Origin: JAFAXD01 sp963816775
GTDB lineage: Bacteria; Pseudomonadota; Alphaproteobacteria; Rhizobiales; Xanthobacteraceae
NCBI GenBank assembly: GCA_963816775.1
Contig: CAWFLX010000034.1
Location: 62,001 to 126,000, forward strand
Direction of reading: 5' to 3'
Length of the DNA stretch: 64,000 bases
A model generated the notes under the pieces. The model was not told where the DNA came from and did not search any database. It worked only from the letters and a program-made list of their open reading frames with translations. The position numbers and the translations under genes were made by a program. This document shows, piece by piece, positions 46,413 to 55,383 of this stretch. Position 1 is the first letter of the stretch, and the number at the start of each line of letters is the position of its first letter.

Positions 46413-47615
46413 ATGCGCACATACGGCGCATCGATGATCGCGGCTGTGGTTTTGTGCGGTGCCACCGCGCACGCGGAGATCGCCAACGACAAAGTCAAAA
46501 TCGGTGTGCTCACCGATCTGTCGGGCATTTACGAGGCCGGCACCGGCAACGGATCGGTCGAGGCCGTGAAAATGGCGGCCGAAGAGTTCGGCGGCAAGAT
46601 CAACGGCAAACCGATCGAGATCCTGGCGGGTGATCACCAGAACAAGGCCGATCTCGGCGCTTCGATTGCCAATCGCTGGTACGATGTCGACAAGGTCGAC
46701 GCGATTGTCGATCTGGTCAATTCCGCGGTGGCGTTCGCGGTGCTCGATATCGCCAAGCAGAAGAACAAGGCAATTCTTCTCGCCGGCGCCGGCTCCGCCG
46801 ATTTCACCGGCAAGGCCTGCGCGCCCGACAACAGCGTGCACTGGGTCTACAATTCCTACGAGCTCGGCGCCGCGATCGGCGCGGCGGTGTCGCAACTCGG
46901 CAAGAAATGGTTCTTGTTCAATGCCGATTACGCGTTCGGCGCGGCCATGGAGCAAGGCGTGCGGCGCGCGCTCGAAGCGCAGGGCGCGACCGTGGTCGGT
47001 AGTGTGAAGCACCCACTCGGAACCACCGATTTTTCGTCCTACATTCTGCAAGCCAAGGCCGCCAATCCGGATGTAATCGCGCTCAACAGCGGCGGCGACG
47101 ACACCAACAACGCCATCAAGGCGGCGCGCGAGTTCGGGAGCAACGCCAAGCTGGTCGGGTTCGGCGTCGATCTGCCGTCCGGCATCAAGGCCATGGGGCT
47201 CGATACCGCGCAGGGCGTTTGGTACGTGACGCCCTGGGTCCAGCGCAGCGATGCCGATACCAAAGCCTGGGTCGACAAGTTCATCGCGCGCCGAAAAGTC
47301 CCGCCGGGCTCGTTCCAGGTCGGCGCCTACTCGGCGGCGAAGAGCTACCTCAAGGCGGTCGAAGCCACCAATTCGACCGACCCGAAAGTCGTGATCGGAA
47401 AGATGCGCGAGCAGCCGGTGCGGGACGTGTTCACGCAGGACGGCTATCTGCGCCCTGACGGCCGAATGGTGCACAGCGTCGCGCTCATGCAGATCAAGAC
47501 GCCGGCCGAATCCAAGGGCGAGTGGGATCTGACCAAGGTGATCGGTACGCTTCCCGGCGACAAGGTGTTCCGTCCGCTTGCGGACGGGGGCTGTCCGGCG
47601 CTGGCAAGCAAATAA
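46413..47615 (+). CDS. Liv-type ABC transporter substrate-binding protein
   Basis: A 400-residue periplasmic binding protein with a signal peptide (about 1-21) and the type I fold of the LivK/HmgB group: VKIGVLTDLSGIYEAGTGNGSVEAVKMA, DLVNSAVAFAVLDIAKQKNKAILLAGAGS and TTDFSSYILQAKAANPDVI. The family carries branched-chain or aromatic acids and related compounds; members of this branch in Rhodopseudomonas and Bradyrhizobium often bind aromatic acids, but the ligand here cannot be told. GGGAGGA gives a strong ribosome site. It heads the operon with ATPases and permeases downstream. Confidence 0.92.
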   Translation: MRTYGASMIAAVVLCGATAHAEIANDKVKIGVLTDLSGIYEAGTGNGSVEAVKMAAEEFGGKINGKPIEILAGDHQNKADLGASIANRWYDVDKVDAIVDLVNSAVAFAVLDIAKQKNKAILLAGAGSADFTGKACAPDNSVHWVYNSYELGAAIGAAVSQLGKKWFLFNADYAFGAAMEQGVRRALEAQGATVVGSVKHPLGTTDFSSYILQAKAANPDVIALNSGGDDTNNAIKAAREFGSNAKLVGFGVDLPSGIKAMGLDTAQGVWYVTPWVQRSDADTKAWVDKFIARRKVPPGSFQVGAYSAAKSYLKAVEATNSTDPKVVIGKMREQPVRDVFTQDGYLRPDGRMVHSVALMQIKTPAESKGEWDLTKVIGTLPGDKVFRPLADGGCPALASK

Positions 47616-47626
47616 CTAGTCCCGCC

Positions 47627-48406
47627 ATGACGGCCGTCACGCCGCGCGCAGGTTCGCACGACGTGACGCTGCGCATGGAGAACTTGACCAAGGAGTTCCG
47701 CGGCTTCACGGCCGTGCGCAATCTCAGCCTCGATGTTCATCGCGGCACGATCCACGCGCTGATCGGCCCGAATGGTGCCGGCAAAACCACCGTCTTCAAC
47801 CTCGCGACCAAGTTCCTCAGTCCCACCAGCGGTCGCGTGTTCTTCAAGGGTATCGACATCACCCGGATGGCGCCGGCCGAGGTGGCGCGGCTCGGAATGG
47901 TGCGTTCGTTCCAGATCTCCGCGGTGTTCGCCAACCTGACGGTGCTGGAGAACGTGCGCATCGCGTTGCAGCGGTTCCGCAAGGACGGCTTCTTCTTCTG
48001 GCGTTCGGAGCGTGCGCTCGATGAATTGAACGAGCGGGCGAGGGCGCTCCTCAACGAGGTCGGGCTCGAGGTGTTTGCCGAGCGCAAGGCGATCGAGCTT
48101 TCCTACGGCCGCCGGCGCGCGTTGGAGATCGCGACGACGCTCGCGCTCGACCCGGAGTTGTTGCTGCTCGACGAGCCAATGTCCGGACTGGGACAGGAGG
48201 ACATCGGCCGTATCGCGGATTTGATCAGAAAGAGCGCGGCCGCCCGCACCGTCCTGATGGTCGAGCACAACCTGTCCGTCGTGGCGGATCTTTCGGACCG
48301 TATCACCGTGCTGGCGCGCGGCGAGGTCCTGGCCGATGGGCCCTACGCCGAAGTATCGCGCAATCCGGCGGTGGTCGAGGCCTATCTGGGGTCGGATCAT
48401 GACTGA
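47627..48406 (+). CDS. livG: Liv-type ABC transporter ATP-binding protein (LivG)
   Basis: A 259-residue ATPase. Walker A is GPNGAGKTT (about residues 47-55), the signature region is LSYGRRRALEIA instead of the usual LSYGQQRRLEIA, and Walker B is LLLLDEPMSGLG. The H-loop is in VEHNLSVV. The first of two ATPases for this importer. ATG at 47627 (MTAVTPRAGS) begins 11 nt after the binding-protein stop. The last bases overlap the livF start by 8 nt. Confidence 0.93.
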   Translation: MTAVTPRAGSHDVTLRMENLTKEFRGFTAVRNLSLDVHRGTIHALIGPNGAGKTTVFNLATKFLSPTSGRVFFKGIDITRMAPAEVARLGMVRSFQISAVFANLTVLENVRIALQRFRKDGFFFWRSERALDELNERARALLNEVGLEVFAERKAIELSYGRRRALEIATTLALDPELLLLDEPMSGLGQEDIGRIADLIRKSAAARTVLMVEHNLSVVADLSDRITVLARGEVLADGPYAEVSRNPAVVEAYLGSDHD

Positions 48407-49121
48407 CAAGCCCGGTCCCGATCACGCATGTCTTGCAATCGAGGGCCTGCACGGGCTTTACGGCGATTCCCACGTGCTGCAGGGCGTCTCGCTCGACGTG
48501 GCAAAAGGCGAGGTGGTCACCATCATCGGCCGCAACGGCGCCGGAAAGACCACGACGCTGCGCGCCATCATGGGCCTGCTCGACAAGCGTTCCGGCTCGA
48601 TCAACGTTTGGGGCCGGCAAGTGATTGCGGAGCCGCCCGAACGCATCGCCAAGCTGGGCGTGGCCTACGTGCCGGAAGAGCGCGGCATCTATGCGAGCCT
48701 CGACGTGACGGAGAATCTGCTGCTGCCGCCCTCCGTCGGCCCCGGCGGCATGCCGCTCGACGAAATCTTCCGGCTGTTTCCCAATCTGCGCGAGCGCCGG
48801 CGCAGCCAGGGGACGCGGCTTTCGGGCGGCGAGCAGCAGATGCTGGCAATCGCGCGCGTGCTGCGCACCGGCGCTCGCCTGTTTCTGCTCGACGAGCCGA
48901 CCGAGGGTCTCGCGCCGGTGATCGTGCAGCAGATCCGCGGCGCGATCGATCTGATGCGCCAGGAAGGCCACACGATCCTGCTGGTCGAGCAGAACTTCCG
49001 CTTCGCGCAGCGCCTGGCCGATCGGCACTACGTCATGGAGCGCGGTCGCATCGTCGATATGATCGCGCGCGCCGACGTCGCGAGCCAGGCCGCCCGCATC
49101 CAGACCTATTTGGGAATCTGA
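48399..49121 (+). CDS. livF: Liv-type ABC transporter ATP-binding protein (LivF)
   Basis: A 240-residue second ATPase. Walker A is GRNGAGKTT, the signature is LSGGEQQMLAIARVL and Walker B is LFLLDEPTEGLAP, all canonical for LivF. VPEERGIYASLDVTENL is typical of this subunit. ATG at 48399 overlaps livG by 8 nt. The TGA stop overlaps the first base of a tandem palindromic repeat that separates it from the permease genes. Confidence 0.94.
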   Translation: MTDKPGPDHACLAIEGLHGLYGDSHVLQGVSLDVAKGEVVTIIGRNGAGKTTTLRAIMGLLDKRSGSINVWGRQVIAEPPERIAKLGVAYVPEERGIYASLDVTENLLLPPSVGPGGMPLDEIFRLFPNLRERRRSQGTRLSGGEQQMLAIARVLRTGARLFLLDEPTEGLAPVIVQQIRGAIDLMRQEGHTILLVEQNFRFAQRLADRHYVMERGRIVDMIARADVASQAARIQTYLGI

Positions 49122-49222
49122 GCATGTTCCGGAAAAGTGGTCACCGGTTTTCCGATCAGAACATGCTCAAACAAAGCATGTTCCGGAAAAGTGGTCACCG
49201 GTTTTCCGATCAGAACATGCTC
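49120..49222. repeat. Tandem pair of GAGCATG palindromic repeats inside the liv operon
   Basis: Two copies of one unit, GAGCATGTTCCGGAAAAGTGG to AACATGCTC, stand at 49120-49168 and 49176-49222 with a 56-nt period. They are identical over their length except at the edges, which points to a recent duplication. Each folds as a long hairpin. The pair fills the space between livF and livH. Confidence 0.9.
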
Positions 49223-49239
49223 AGACACAGGACCTGAGC

Positions 49240-50109
49240 ATGTCGTTCCAGATCCTGAGCGGACAATTGCTGGTGGGGCTGATCAACGGCTCATTCTACG
49301 CGCTCCTCAGCCTCGGCTTTGCGGTGATCTTCGGTCTGCTCGGCATCATCAACGTCGCCCAGGGCACGTTCTACATGTTGGGCGCGTTCGGCTCCTGGAT
49401 GCTGCTCAACTATGCCGGGGTCGGCTACTGGCCGGCGCTCATTCTGTCGCCGGCGATCGCAGCCGTCGTCGGCATGGCGCTCGAGAAAACGTTGATCGCG
49501 CGCGTCTACAAGCTCGATCACATCTACGGGCTTCTGCTCACCTACGGCCTGATGATGTTCATCCAGGGCATTTTCGTGTACTGGTTCGCGACCGCCGGCC
49601 GCCCCTATCCGGTGCCGCTCGATTTGCGCGGCGGCTTCGACCTCGGCTTTCTGTTTCTGCCGAAATACCGCGCCTGGGTGGTGCTGGCCTCGTTCGTGTT
49701 CTGTTTCGGAACCTGGTTTGCGATCGAAAAGACATCGCTCGGGCGCACATTGCGCGCAGCCACTGAAAATCCGCAGTTGACGCGCGCGTTCGGCATCAAC
49801 GTGCCGGCGTTGCTGACGTTCGGCTTCGGCGCCGGCGTCGCGCTCGCGGGCTTTGCCGGCGTGCTGGCGGCGCCGATCTACTCGGTCAGCCCGCTGATGG
49901 GGGGCGAGCTCGTCATCACCGTGTTCGCGGTGGTGGTGGTGGGCGGCATGGGGTCGATCCTGGGCTCGATCGTCACCGGCCTGTCGCTCGGCGTGATCGA
50001 GGGCCTGACCAAGGTGTTCTATCCGCCCGGCGCCAACATGGTGATTTTCGTCATCATGTTCGTCGTGCTGCTGATCAAGCCGGCCGGCTTGTTCGGGCGC
50101 GAGCGATAG
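49240..50109 (+). CDS. livH: Liv-type ABC transporter permease (LivH)
   Basis: A 289-residue inner-membrane permease with about eight hydrophobic segments. LVGLINGSFYALLSLGFAVIFGLLGIINVAQG is the classic LivH start, and the EAA-like loop is around ATENPQLTRAFGINV. It follows the tandem repeats after livF, and livM begins 2 nt after its stop. The ATG at 49240 has AGGACC just before it. Confidence 0.94.
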   Translation: MSFQILSGQLLVGLINGSFYALLSLGFAVIFGLLGIINVAQGTFYMLGAFGSWMLLNYAGVGYWPALILSPAIAAVVGMALEKTLIARVYKLDHIYGLLLTYGLMMFIQGIFVYWFATAGRPYPVPLDLRGGFDLGFLFLPKYRAWVVLASFVFCFGTWFAIEKTSLGRTLRAATENPQLTRAFGINVPALLTFGFGAGVALAGFAGVLAAPIYSVSPLMGGELVITVFAVVVVGGMGSILGSIVTGLSLGVIEGLTKVFYPPGANMVIFVIMFVVLLIKPAGLFGRER

Positions 50110-50111
50110 TC

Positions 50112-51113
50112 ATGGCGACGACATCCGCAGGCCCCGTGCGATCGCAGACAGGCATTGACGCCTCGCTGTCCGGCAAGCTGCGTGTGCCGCCGATCGTCGC
50201 CTACGCGGTGGGGCTCGCGGTCCTCGCGGTCGCACCGTTTCTCGCCTATCCGCTGTTCCTGGCAAAGATCCTGTGCTTTTGCTTGTTCGCCTGCGCGTTC
50301 AACCTGCTCGGGTCGGTTGGTCTCCTGTCGTTCGGCCACGCGGCTTTCTTCGGGGCCAGCGCCTACGTGGCAGGCCACGCCCTCAAGGTGTGGGGGCTTC
50401 CGTTCGAACTCGCCGCACTGATCGGCACCGCCGCTGCGACGGTCCTGGGGGTGGTGTTTGGCTTTGTGGCGATCCGCCGCCAGGGCCTCTACTTCGCGAT
50501 GATCACGCTGGCGCTGGCCCAGATGATCTATTTTCTGGCGCTGCAAGTTCCGTTCACGCATGCCGAGGACGGCCTCACCGGCGTTCCGCGCGGGCGTATC
50601 CTCGGACTGTTCGATCTCAACAACCTCTATGTGCTCTACTATACGACTGCCGTCATCTTCCTCGCCGGCTATCTCCTGATCTACCGCATCACGCATTCCA
50701 CCTTCGGACAGATCCTCAAGGCGATCCGCGAGAAGGAGCCGCGCGCAATCTCGCTTGGCTATCGGGTCAACGACTACAAGCTCGTCGTGTTCGTGCTCTC
50801 GGCGGCGCTGGCCGGCCTTGCCGGTGCAACCAAGACCATGGTGGTGCAGCTCGCCTCGCTCACCGACGTGCACTGGAGCACGTCGGGCGACGTCATTCTG
50901 ATGACGCTGCTGGGCGGCTCCGGCACCATGTTGGGCCCAGCGGTAGGCGCAGTTCTGGTCGAGATGCTGCAATTCTATCTCGCCGATTCCGGCCTGCCGA
51001 TCCAGGCGGTGATCGGTGCGATCTTCATCGTTTGCATCCTGTTGTTCCGGCGCGGCATCGTGGGCGAGATCAGCCAGATGCTTGGGCCAAAGCGCGACAC
51101 GTCGGCCTCGTGA
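50112..51113 (+). CDS. livM: Liv-type ABC transporter permease (LivM)
   Basis: A 333-residue second permease with about nine to ten hydrophobic segments. FNLLGSVGLLSFGHAAFFGASAY is the LivM hallmark, and the cytoplasmic loop IREKEPRAISLGYRVNDYKL is the ATPase contact. It completes the importer (binding protein, G, F, H, M) in one strand. A convergent cyclase gene ends 15 nt after its stop; no terminator is obvious between them. Confidence 0.94.
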   Translation: MATTSAGPVRSQTGIDASLSGKLRVPPIVAYAVGLAVLAVAPFLAYPLFLAKILCFCLFACAFNLLGSVGLLSFGHAAFFGASAYVAGHALKVWGLPFELAALIGTAAATVLGVVFGFVAIRRQGLYFAMITLALAQMIYFLALQVPFTHAEDGLTGVPRGRILGLFDLNNLYVLYYTTAVIFLAGYLLIYRITHSTFGQILKAIREKEPRAISLGYRVNDYKLVVFVLSAALAGLAGATKTMVVQLASLTDVHWSTSGDVILMTLLGGSGTMLGPAVGAVLVEMLQFYLADSGLPIQAVIGAIFIVCILLFRRGIVGEISQMLGPKRDTSAS

Positions 51114-51128
51114 GGGGCGTCCAGGTCT

Positions 51129-52415
51129 TCATCCTTGCGGCGTTTTGTCTGTTGTTCCGATCAGAAAGAACGTCTGCGTCGTTCCGATGCCCTTGATCTC
51201 GGTCGGCCCGCGCTCCTCGAACAGGAATACGTCCTTGGTGAGATCGCGAAACGCTTCACTGACCTGAATGCGCCGTGGCAAGCCGTGCGACTCCATGCGT
51301 GATGCCGTATTCACCGCGTCGCCCCAGACGTCGAAGGTAAAGCGCGTATCGCCGATCACGCCGGCGGTCACTGCTCCGCAATGAATGCCAACGCGCAGCG
51401 AAAGGCGTTGCCCGTGCAACGACCGGCTGCAATCCATCGTTTCCATCATGGCGAGAGCGAAGCGCCCGAGCGCACATGCGCCGGCGCGGGCATCGCCGCC
51501 ACGGCCCGCAATCGCCATGTAGCAGTCGCCGATGGTCTTGATCTTTTCGACGCCATGTTGCTCGCACAGCGTATCGAACGCGCGCACGAGGTCGTCGAGA
51601 TAGTCGACGACCTGCTCGGGCGGCAGCGCGTGCGCCACCGCCGTGAATCCCACCATATCGGCGAACAGGATGCTGAGATTGCCGATGCGGTCGGCGATAC
51701 GCGTTTCGGTTCCGGATTTAAGCCGTTCCGCGACTGACGACGGCATCATCGCCGACAGCAGCGCTTCCGAGCGGGCGTACTGGTTCTCGAGCTCGGCCTC
51801 GGCCCGGTGCAGCGCGGTCAGCGCATAGAACACCATCAGGGCGTTGATCACGATTGTGTTGACCATGGCCTGGCTGAACAGCGTCGCCCGCAGGTCGTGG
51901 TCGTCCGGCAAGATAAGCCCGTCCGTGGGAGCGAAGTTGAGTGTGATCAAGAGCGCGGCGGCAGCGGCGATGAAGAATGCAAGAAACGACTTCCAGTTCT
52001 CGACGCCGAAGAACAGCAGTATCGCCCCTGCGAGCGTGAAATAGATTTCCAAGCCGCTCGAGGTCCCGAGCATCCACACCACGAAGGTGTTGCCGGCGAT
52101 GATCAGAATGAGCAGCACCATCGCCGCCGTGTTCTGGCCGAAGCGATGCAGCAGCGGGGTCAGCAGCGCCGCGACCGTCATGGCGGCGTTGTAGAGGTGG
52201 ATAATCAGAAGGCCGTCGAAGTTATGATAGGAATTGATGATCAGGTGCGAAATCGTGTTCCCGGCGGTCGCAAACGCCGCCACGTTGGTAATGCGCTGGC
52301 GCCGCGCTATCCGCGGGTCCTGAGTGACGATCCCGACCGACGTCACCCGTTCCAACCATCCGGGCAATCGGATGCTTGGCTTGCGTTCGCGGACCAGATC
52401 GCGCAATCGCGTCAT
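51129..52415 (-). CDS. Membrane class III adenylate cyclase
   Basis: A 428-residue protein. About six hydrophobic segments (residues 40-200) precede a short coiled coil (AEAELENQYARSEALLSAMMP) and a class III cyclase domain (about 235-410). Metal ligands are the Asp in LFADMVGFT and the Asp in KTIGDCYMA. The Lys of KTIGD and the Asp of FDVWGD are the pair that selects ATP, so cAMP is the likely product. VWGDAVNTASRM holds the transition-state Asn and Arg. ATG at 52415 is chosen; a frame extension to 52505 begins at TTG and is unlikely. Confidence 0.85.
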   Translation of the reverse strand: MTRLRDLVRERKPSIRLPGWLERVTSVGIVTQDPRIARRQRITNVAAFATAGNTISHLIINSYHNFDGLLIIHLYNAAMTVAALLTPLLHRFGQNTAAMVLLILIIAGNTFVVWMLGTSSGLEIYFTLAGAILLFFGVENWKSFLAFFIAAAAALLITLNFAPTDGLILPDDHDLRATLFSQAMVNTIVINALMVFYALTALHRAEAELENQYARSEALLSAMMPSSVAERLKSGTETRIADRIGNLSILFADMVGFTAVAHALPPEQVVDYLDDLVRAFDTLCEQHGVEKIKTIGDCYMAIAGRGGDARAGACALGRFALAMMETMDCSRSLHGQRLSLRVGIHCGAVTAGVIGDTRFTFDVWGDAVNTASRMESHGLPRRIQVSEAFRDLTKDVFLFEERGPTEIKGIGTTQTFFLIGTTDKTPQG

Positions 52416-52609
52416 GCGGCCCAACTTGAGGACAGTTCCGGCAAAGGCCCGCCCGCACGTGCCGCGGACGAGACGCTGGCTTTCCCTGGAACATGTGACA
52501 AACAAAATCTAAAGCGCGTCTCCGGCTCATTCAATCGGAACGCGCTTCCGGCGCAAGTGCGCGGGGTCACGCACCGCCGACCCTTGGTGCAATGTGACGG
52601 CCGGCCGCC

Positions 52610-53059
52610 CTATGGCCGCAGATACACGTAGCCTTGGGCCTGAAGTTCGGCGATGCGCACGACGCCGCCGCGATCAGCCGCCACGAAGCCCGGCAGCAGA
52701 TCCTTCAGGGTGATGTCCTGGGCTCGCATCGTATTACCGCATGCGCTCAGCTGCAGCCCGGCTTTGGAGAATTGCTCGGTCCGTCGCGCGGTGTCAGGGC
52801 TGGCGGACGCCGTGTGAAAGGCCTTGAGGGCAGGACCGTGCACGACGAGTGCGATGGCGACGTGCTCGGGACCGCCTACGCCGTCGAAATGGTTCTTGAT
52901 GTTGCCGAGAACGAAGCTGACCTTGTCGAAGTCGCACAGATGGTAGACCACCTTCGCCTGGTCGGGCGTTTCCGGGTTTGCGCGTGCGGTCTTGGTCGCG
53001 GCGGCAACCAGCGCGCCCGCGGCCGCGAATGCGGCGGTGATGATGTTGCGTCGATGCAT
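52610..53059 (-). CDS. DsrE/DsrF-like exported protein
   Basis: A 149-residue protein whose N-terminus MHRRNIITAAFAAAGALVAAA looks like a signal sequence of Tat or Sec type. The rest is a DsrE-fold domain: KVVYHLCDFDKVSFVLGNIKNHFDG, VAIALVVHGPALKAFHTA, and a single conserved-position Cys in LSACGNTM. Exported members of this family are common, but their function is not settled. ATG at 53059 has GAAGGAG five bases before it, which beats the in-frame GTG at 53065. Confidence 0.82.
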   Translation of the reverse strand: MHRRNIITAAFAAAGALVAAATKTARANPETPDQAKVVYHLCDFDKVSFVLGNIKNHFDGVGGPEHVAIALVVHGPALKAFHTASASPDTARRTEQFSKAGLQLSACGNTMRAQDITLKDLLPGFVAADRGGVVRIAELQAQGYVYLRP

Positions 53060-53324
53060 GACCACTCCTTCGGTAACTCTACTTGTGCCGGATGGCTGCC
53101 AGTTCCGCGGGAGGCCTCCCGGGCCGTTTCGTTAGTCGCCCGAGACCTGACTGCCGTTCATTTTAAGGATAGCATATCGTTCAGCTTCTCAACGGCCACA
53201 CGCGACATCACCCGACGCATCTATTGGCTCGTGTCGCTGGGGGTGCGACCTACATCAACCAAAGGCCTCGTGTTAGCGTCGCGCCGGCGACAGACACAGA
53301 GCGTTGCGGGGGCAGGGGCGGCAA

Positions 53325-54020
53325 ATGCTGATGGTTGACCCAGGCATCAAGGCGGGCTTTGCGCGCTTCCAGACACGTTGGCGCGACCCGCTGCTCACCA
53401 CGCTCACGATCATGCTGGGGATCATGCTGTTCGTGCTGGCGCCTCTCCATGCCGCCGGGGTCGTCAAATCGGAAAATTTCGGACTCGCTTTGATTTTGAT
53501 CTGCACGGCTGCCTTGTTCGTGGTGTCGGGCAATCCGCTGACGATTGTTGCGGTTCTGGTCGCAGTCGGCTTTGCCGCCGTCGCCGCGGTCCTGCGCCTT
53601 CGGCATTCGCCTCTCGATCTCTATTTCGACGCCACCGCGTGGGCCATTCTCGGCGTCTCCGTCGGGTGGGCGGTCGCGCGTGCGGTCTTCGGCCCAGGCG
53701 ACGTCAACTATCACCGCATCATGGGCGCCATCTTGCTCTATCTCACCATCGGCGCGACGTTCGTTGCCCTCTATACGTTCGTTGGACTGAGCGTTCCCGG
53801 CGCATTTTCGGGGATCCCGATGGATGACAGCCCGGCGCTTCCGAGCAACTTCATCTACTTCAGTTTCGTGACCCTCACCTCGACGGGCTATGGCGAAATC
53901 GTGCCGGTGCATCCGTTTGCGCGCAGCCTTTGCAACATCGAAGGCATCATCGGCCAGCTCTATCCTGCGACGCTCCTGGCCCGGCTGGTGTCGCTCGCGG
54001 TCGCGAACCGGCAGGTCTAA
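53325..54020 (+). CDS. Ion channel-like membrane protein with K+ filter motif
   Basis: A 231-residue protein. Four or five hydrophobic segments precede a terminal pore module: a pore helix, the filter TLTSTGYGEI (a K+ signature, T-x-G-Y-G) and a final transmembrane helix GQLYPATLLARLVSLAV. There is no C-terminal RCK domain, and the end is close after the pore. ATG at 53325 or 53331 could both start it. The G1 peptidase gene begins 2 nt after its stop, so they are probably co-transcribed. Confidence 0.82.
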   Translation: MLMVDPGIKAGFARFQTRWRDPLLTTLTIMLGIMLFVLAPLHAAGVVKSENFGLALILICTAALFVVSGNPLTIVAVLVAVGFAAVAAVLRLRHSPLDLYFDATAWAILGVSVGWAVARAVFGPGDVNYHRIMGAILLYLTIGATFVALYTFVGLSVPGAFSGIPMDDSPALPSNFIYFSFVTLTSTGYGEIVPVHPFARSLCNIEGIIGQLYPATLLARLVSLAVANRQV

Positions 54021-54022
54021 CA

Positions 54023-55108
54023 GTGAGTCTGCAACGACCAACGCTTCTTGTCCTGCTGCCGGCGTTGCTGGTCGGGTCGCTGGCCGATCGGAGCATCCTC
54101 GCGCAGACGCAAACCGAAGCGTCCGCGGCGCTCGAGACCGAAATCCCCGGGGTCGCGGCCTTCACGCGTCCGCCCGCGAGCTTCAACCCGCTGACGGCGA
54201 CCGATGCCGAGCTTGATCGATACGGCTTTCCGCCGCGACCAAGCCGGGACCTGGGGGCGGACGTGCTGGCGCGCTGGGAACGGCGCGTCATGAGCCAGAC
54301 CCGCATCGTTCCGCAGCTCAAACAGACCAACACCTTCCATGCGCCGGTCCGAAGCATCAAACAGATCAAGGCGAGCGGCGGCACGATCGAAGCGAACAGC
54401 GAAAACTGGAGCGGCTATGCGATCGTCGATCCGAGCAACCCGTTCGCCAAGCCGGGATCGCAGGTCGAGGCGCAGTACATCGTGCCCAAGCCGGTCTCCG
54501 GCTGCGAGTCCGGATCCGAAACATACAGCTCCGCCAATTGGGTCGGGATCGACGGCGCGTTCTCCAACGATGTGCTGCAGGCCGGAACCGAAACCGATTT
54601 GGACTGCGCCGCCGGCGCCAGCTACTACGCGTGGATCGAATGGTATCCGAATTCCGAGATCCGGGTGACCAACCTCGCGGTCTCGCCCGGCGACCTGATG
54701 TCGGTTTCCGCCTTTATTGCGGCGGACGCGAGCAAGCATCTCTCAATCGAGAACCTGACCACGCGAAAATCAGTCTCGCTCGCGATGACGCCGCCGCGCG
54801 GGACCGAACTGGTGGGGAATTCGATCGAATGGATCGTGGAACGCCCGACCATCAACAATGCCGCGCTATCGAAACTGACAAACTATCTGCTCAACCCGTG
54901 GACCGATATCGGCGGCATGACTTGGCCCAGCCGGCCGGGCGCGCCGGTCGCTTATCTGCCGAACGCGGCGCCGGCGGCGGCGACGATCTACCGGCTCTGG
55001 ATGAGCGACGGAACGAACCAGCTGAGCGGCGTGCAGCTCTTCAGCGTCGACGGTGCGATACCGAAGGCCGCCCCTTCGCTCTGGTTCTTCGCCACCACCC
55101 CCTATTGA
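54023..55108 (+). CDS. G1 family (eqolisin) glutamic endopeptidase
   Basis: A 361-residue secreted protein read from GTG at 54023, with a signal peptide (about 1-28). The C-terminal 230 residues match the G1 peptidase fold: NWSGYA (about 128-133), ANWVGIDGAFS, Gln186 in VLQAGTE, IEWYP and Glu269 in SIEWIVE. In scytalidoglutamic peptidase the catalytic pair is the Gln of the ILQTG segment and the Glu of the later AEFIIE-like segment; both have equivalents here. The 100-residue part between signal and domain is probably a propeptide. G1 peptidases work at acid pH and are rare in alphaproteobacteria. Confidence 0.87.
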   Translation: MSLQRPTLLVLLPALLVGSLADRSILAQTQTEASAALETEIPGVAAFTRPPASFNPLTATDAELDRYGFPPRPSRDLGADVLARWERRVMSQTRIVPQLKQTNTFHAPVRSIKQIKASGGTIEANSENWSGYAIVDPSNPFAKPGSQVEAQYIVPKPVSGCESGSETYSSANWVGIDGAFSNDVLQAGTETDLDCAAGASYYAWIEWYPNSEIRVTNLAVSPGDLMSVSAFIAADASKHLSIENLTTRKSVSLAMTPPRGTELVGNSIEWIVERPTINNAALSKLTNYLLNPWTDIGGMTWPSRPGAPVAYLPNAAPAAATIYRLWMSDGTNQLSGVQLFSVDGAIPKAAPSLWFFATTPY

Positions 55109-55173
55109 GCGCAACGCGTCACGGCGCTTGGACGGCCGCGCCGCAGAACGATCCGGCATGGCAGACGCATAGC

Positions 55174-55283
55174 GCGCGATCAGCAAAAGTGGGTACCGGT
55201 TTTGCGTTCGATCGCGCGCCAATAAATTGATTTAGCGCAGGATCTTGTCGGCGAACCGCTCACACTTCGCCGATCATGCGCTA
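55174..55283. repeat. Two diverged palindromic repeats after the G1 peptidase gene
   Basis: First unit: GCGCGATC (55174-55181) and GATCGCGC (55210-55217) around AAAAGTGGGTACCGGTTTT. Second unit: TAGCGCA (55233-55239) with TGCGCTA (55277-55283), inside which TCGGCGAA pairs with TTCGCCGA. Both resemble the GAGCATG family, with changed ends and core. They stand side by side before a terminator. Confidence 0.7.
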
Positions 55284-55288
55284 ACGAG

Positions 55289-55317
55289 AACGGGCTGCCT
55301 TTTGGGGCAGCCCGTTT
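55289..55317 (+). terminator. Intrinsic terminator after the channel / G1 peptidase operon
   Basis: AACGGGCTGCC and GGCAGCCCGTT form an 11-bp stem around a short T/G-rich loop, followed by TTC. The T-run is short, but the stem is strong. It lies about 180 nt after the peptidase stop. Confidence 0.7.
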
Positions 55318-55341
55318 CGGCAACACTGGGTAAAGGGGGGA

Positions 55342-55383
55342 CCCCGACGCCAGTTGGGTGGGGTGGGGGGGCTGGCGTCGGGG
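55342..55383. other. Hairpin presenting a G-quadruplex-like loop
   Basis: CCCCGACGCCAG (55342-55353) and CTGGCGTCGGGG (55372-55383) pair perfectly over 12 bp. The 18-nt loop is TTGGGTGGGGTGGGGGGG, which holds enough G-runs for a quadruplex. On the other strand the loop is C-rich. More G-runs flank it on both sides. It lies between a terminator and the small secreted protein gene. Confidence 0.6.
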
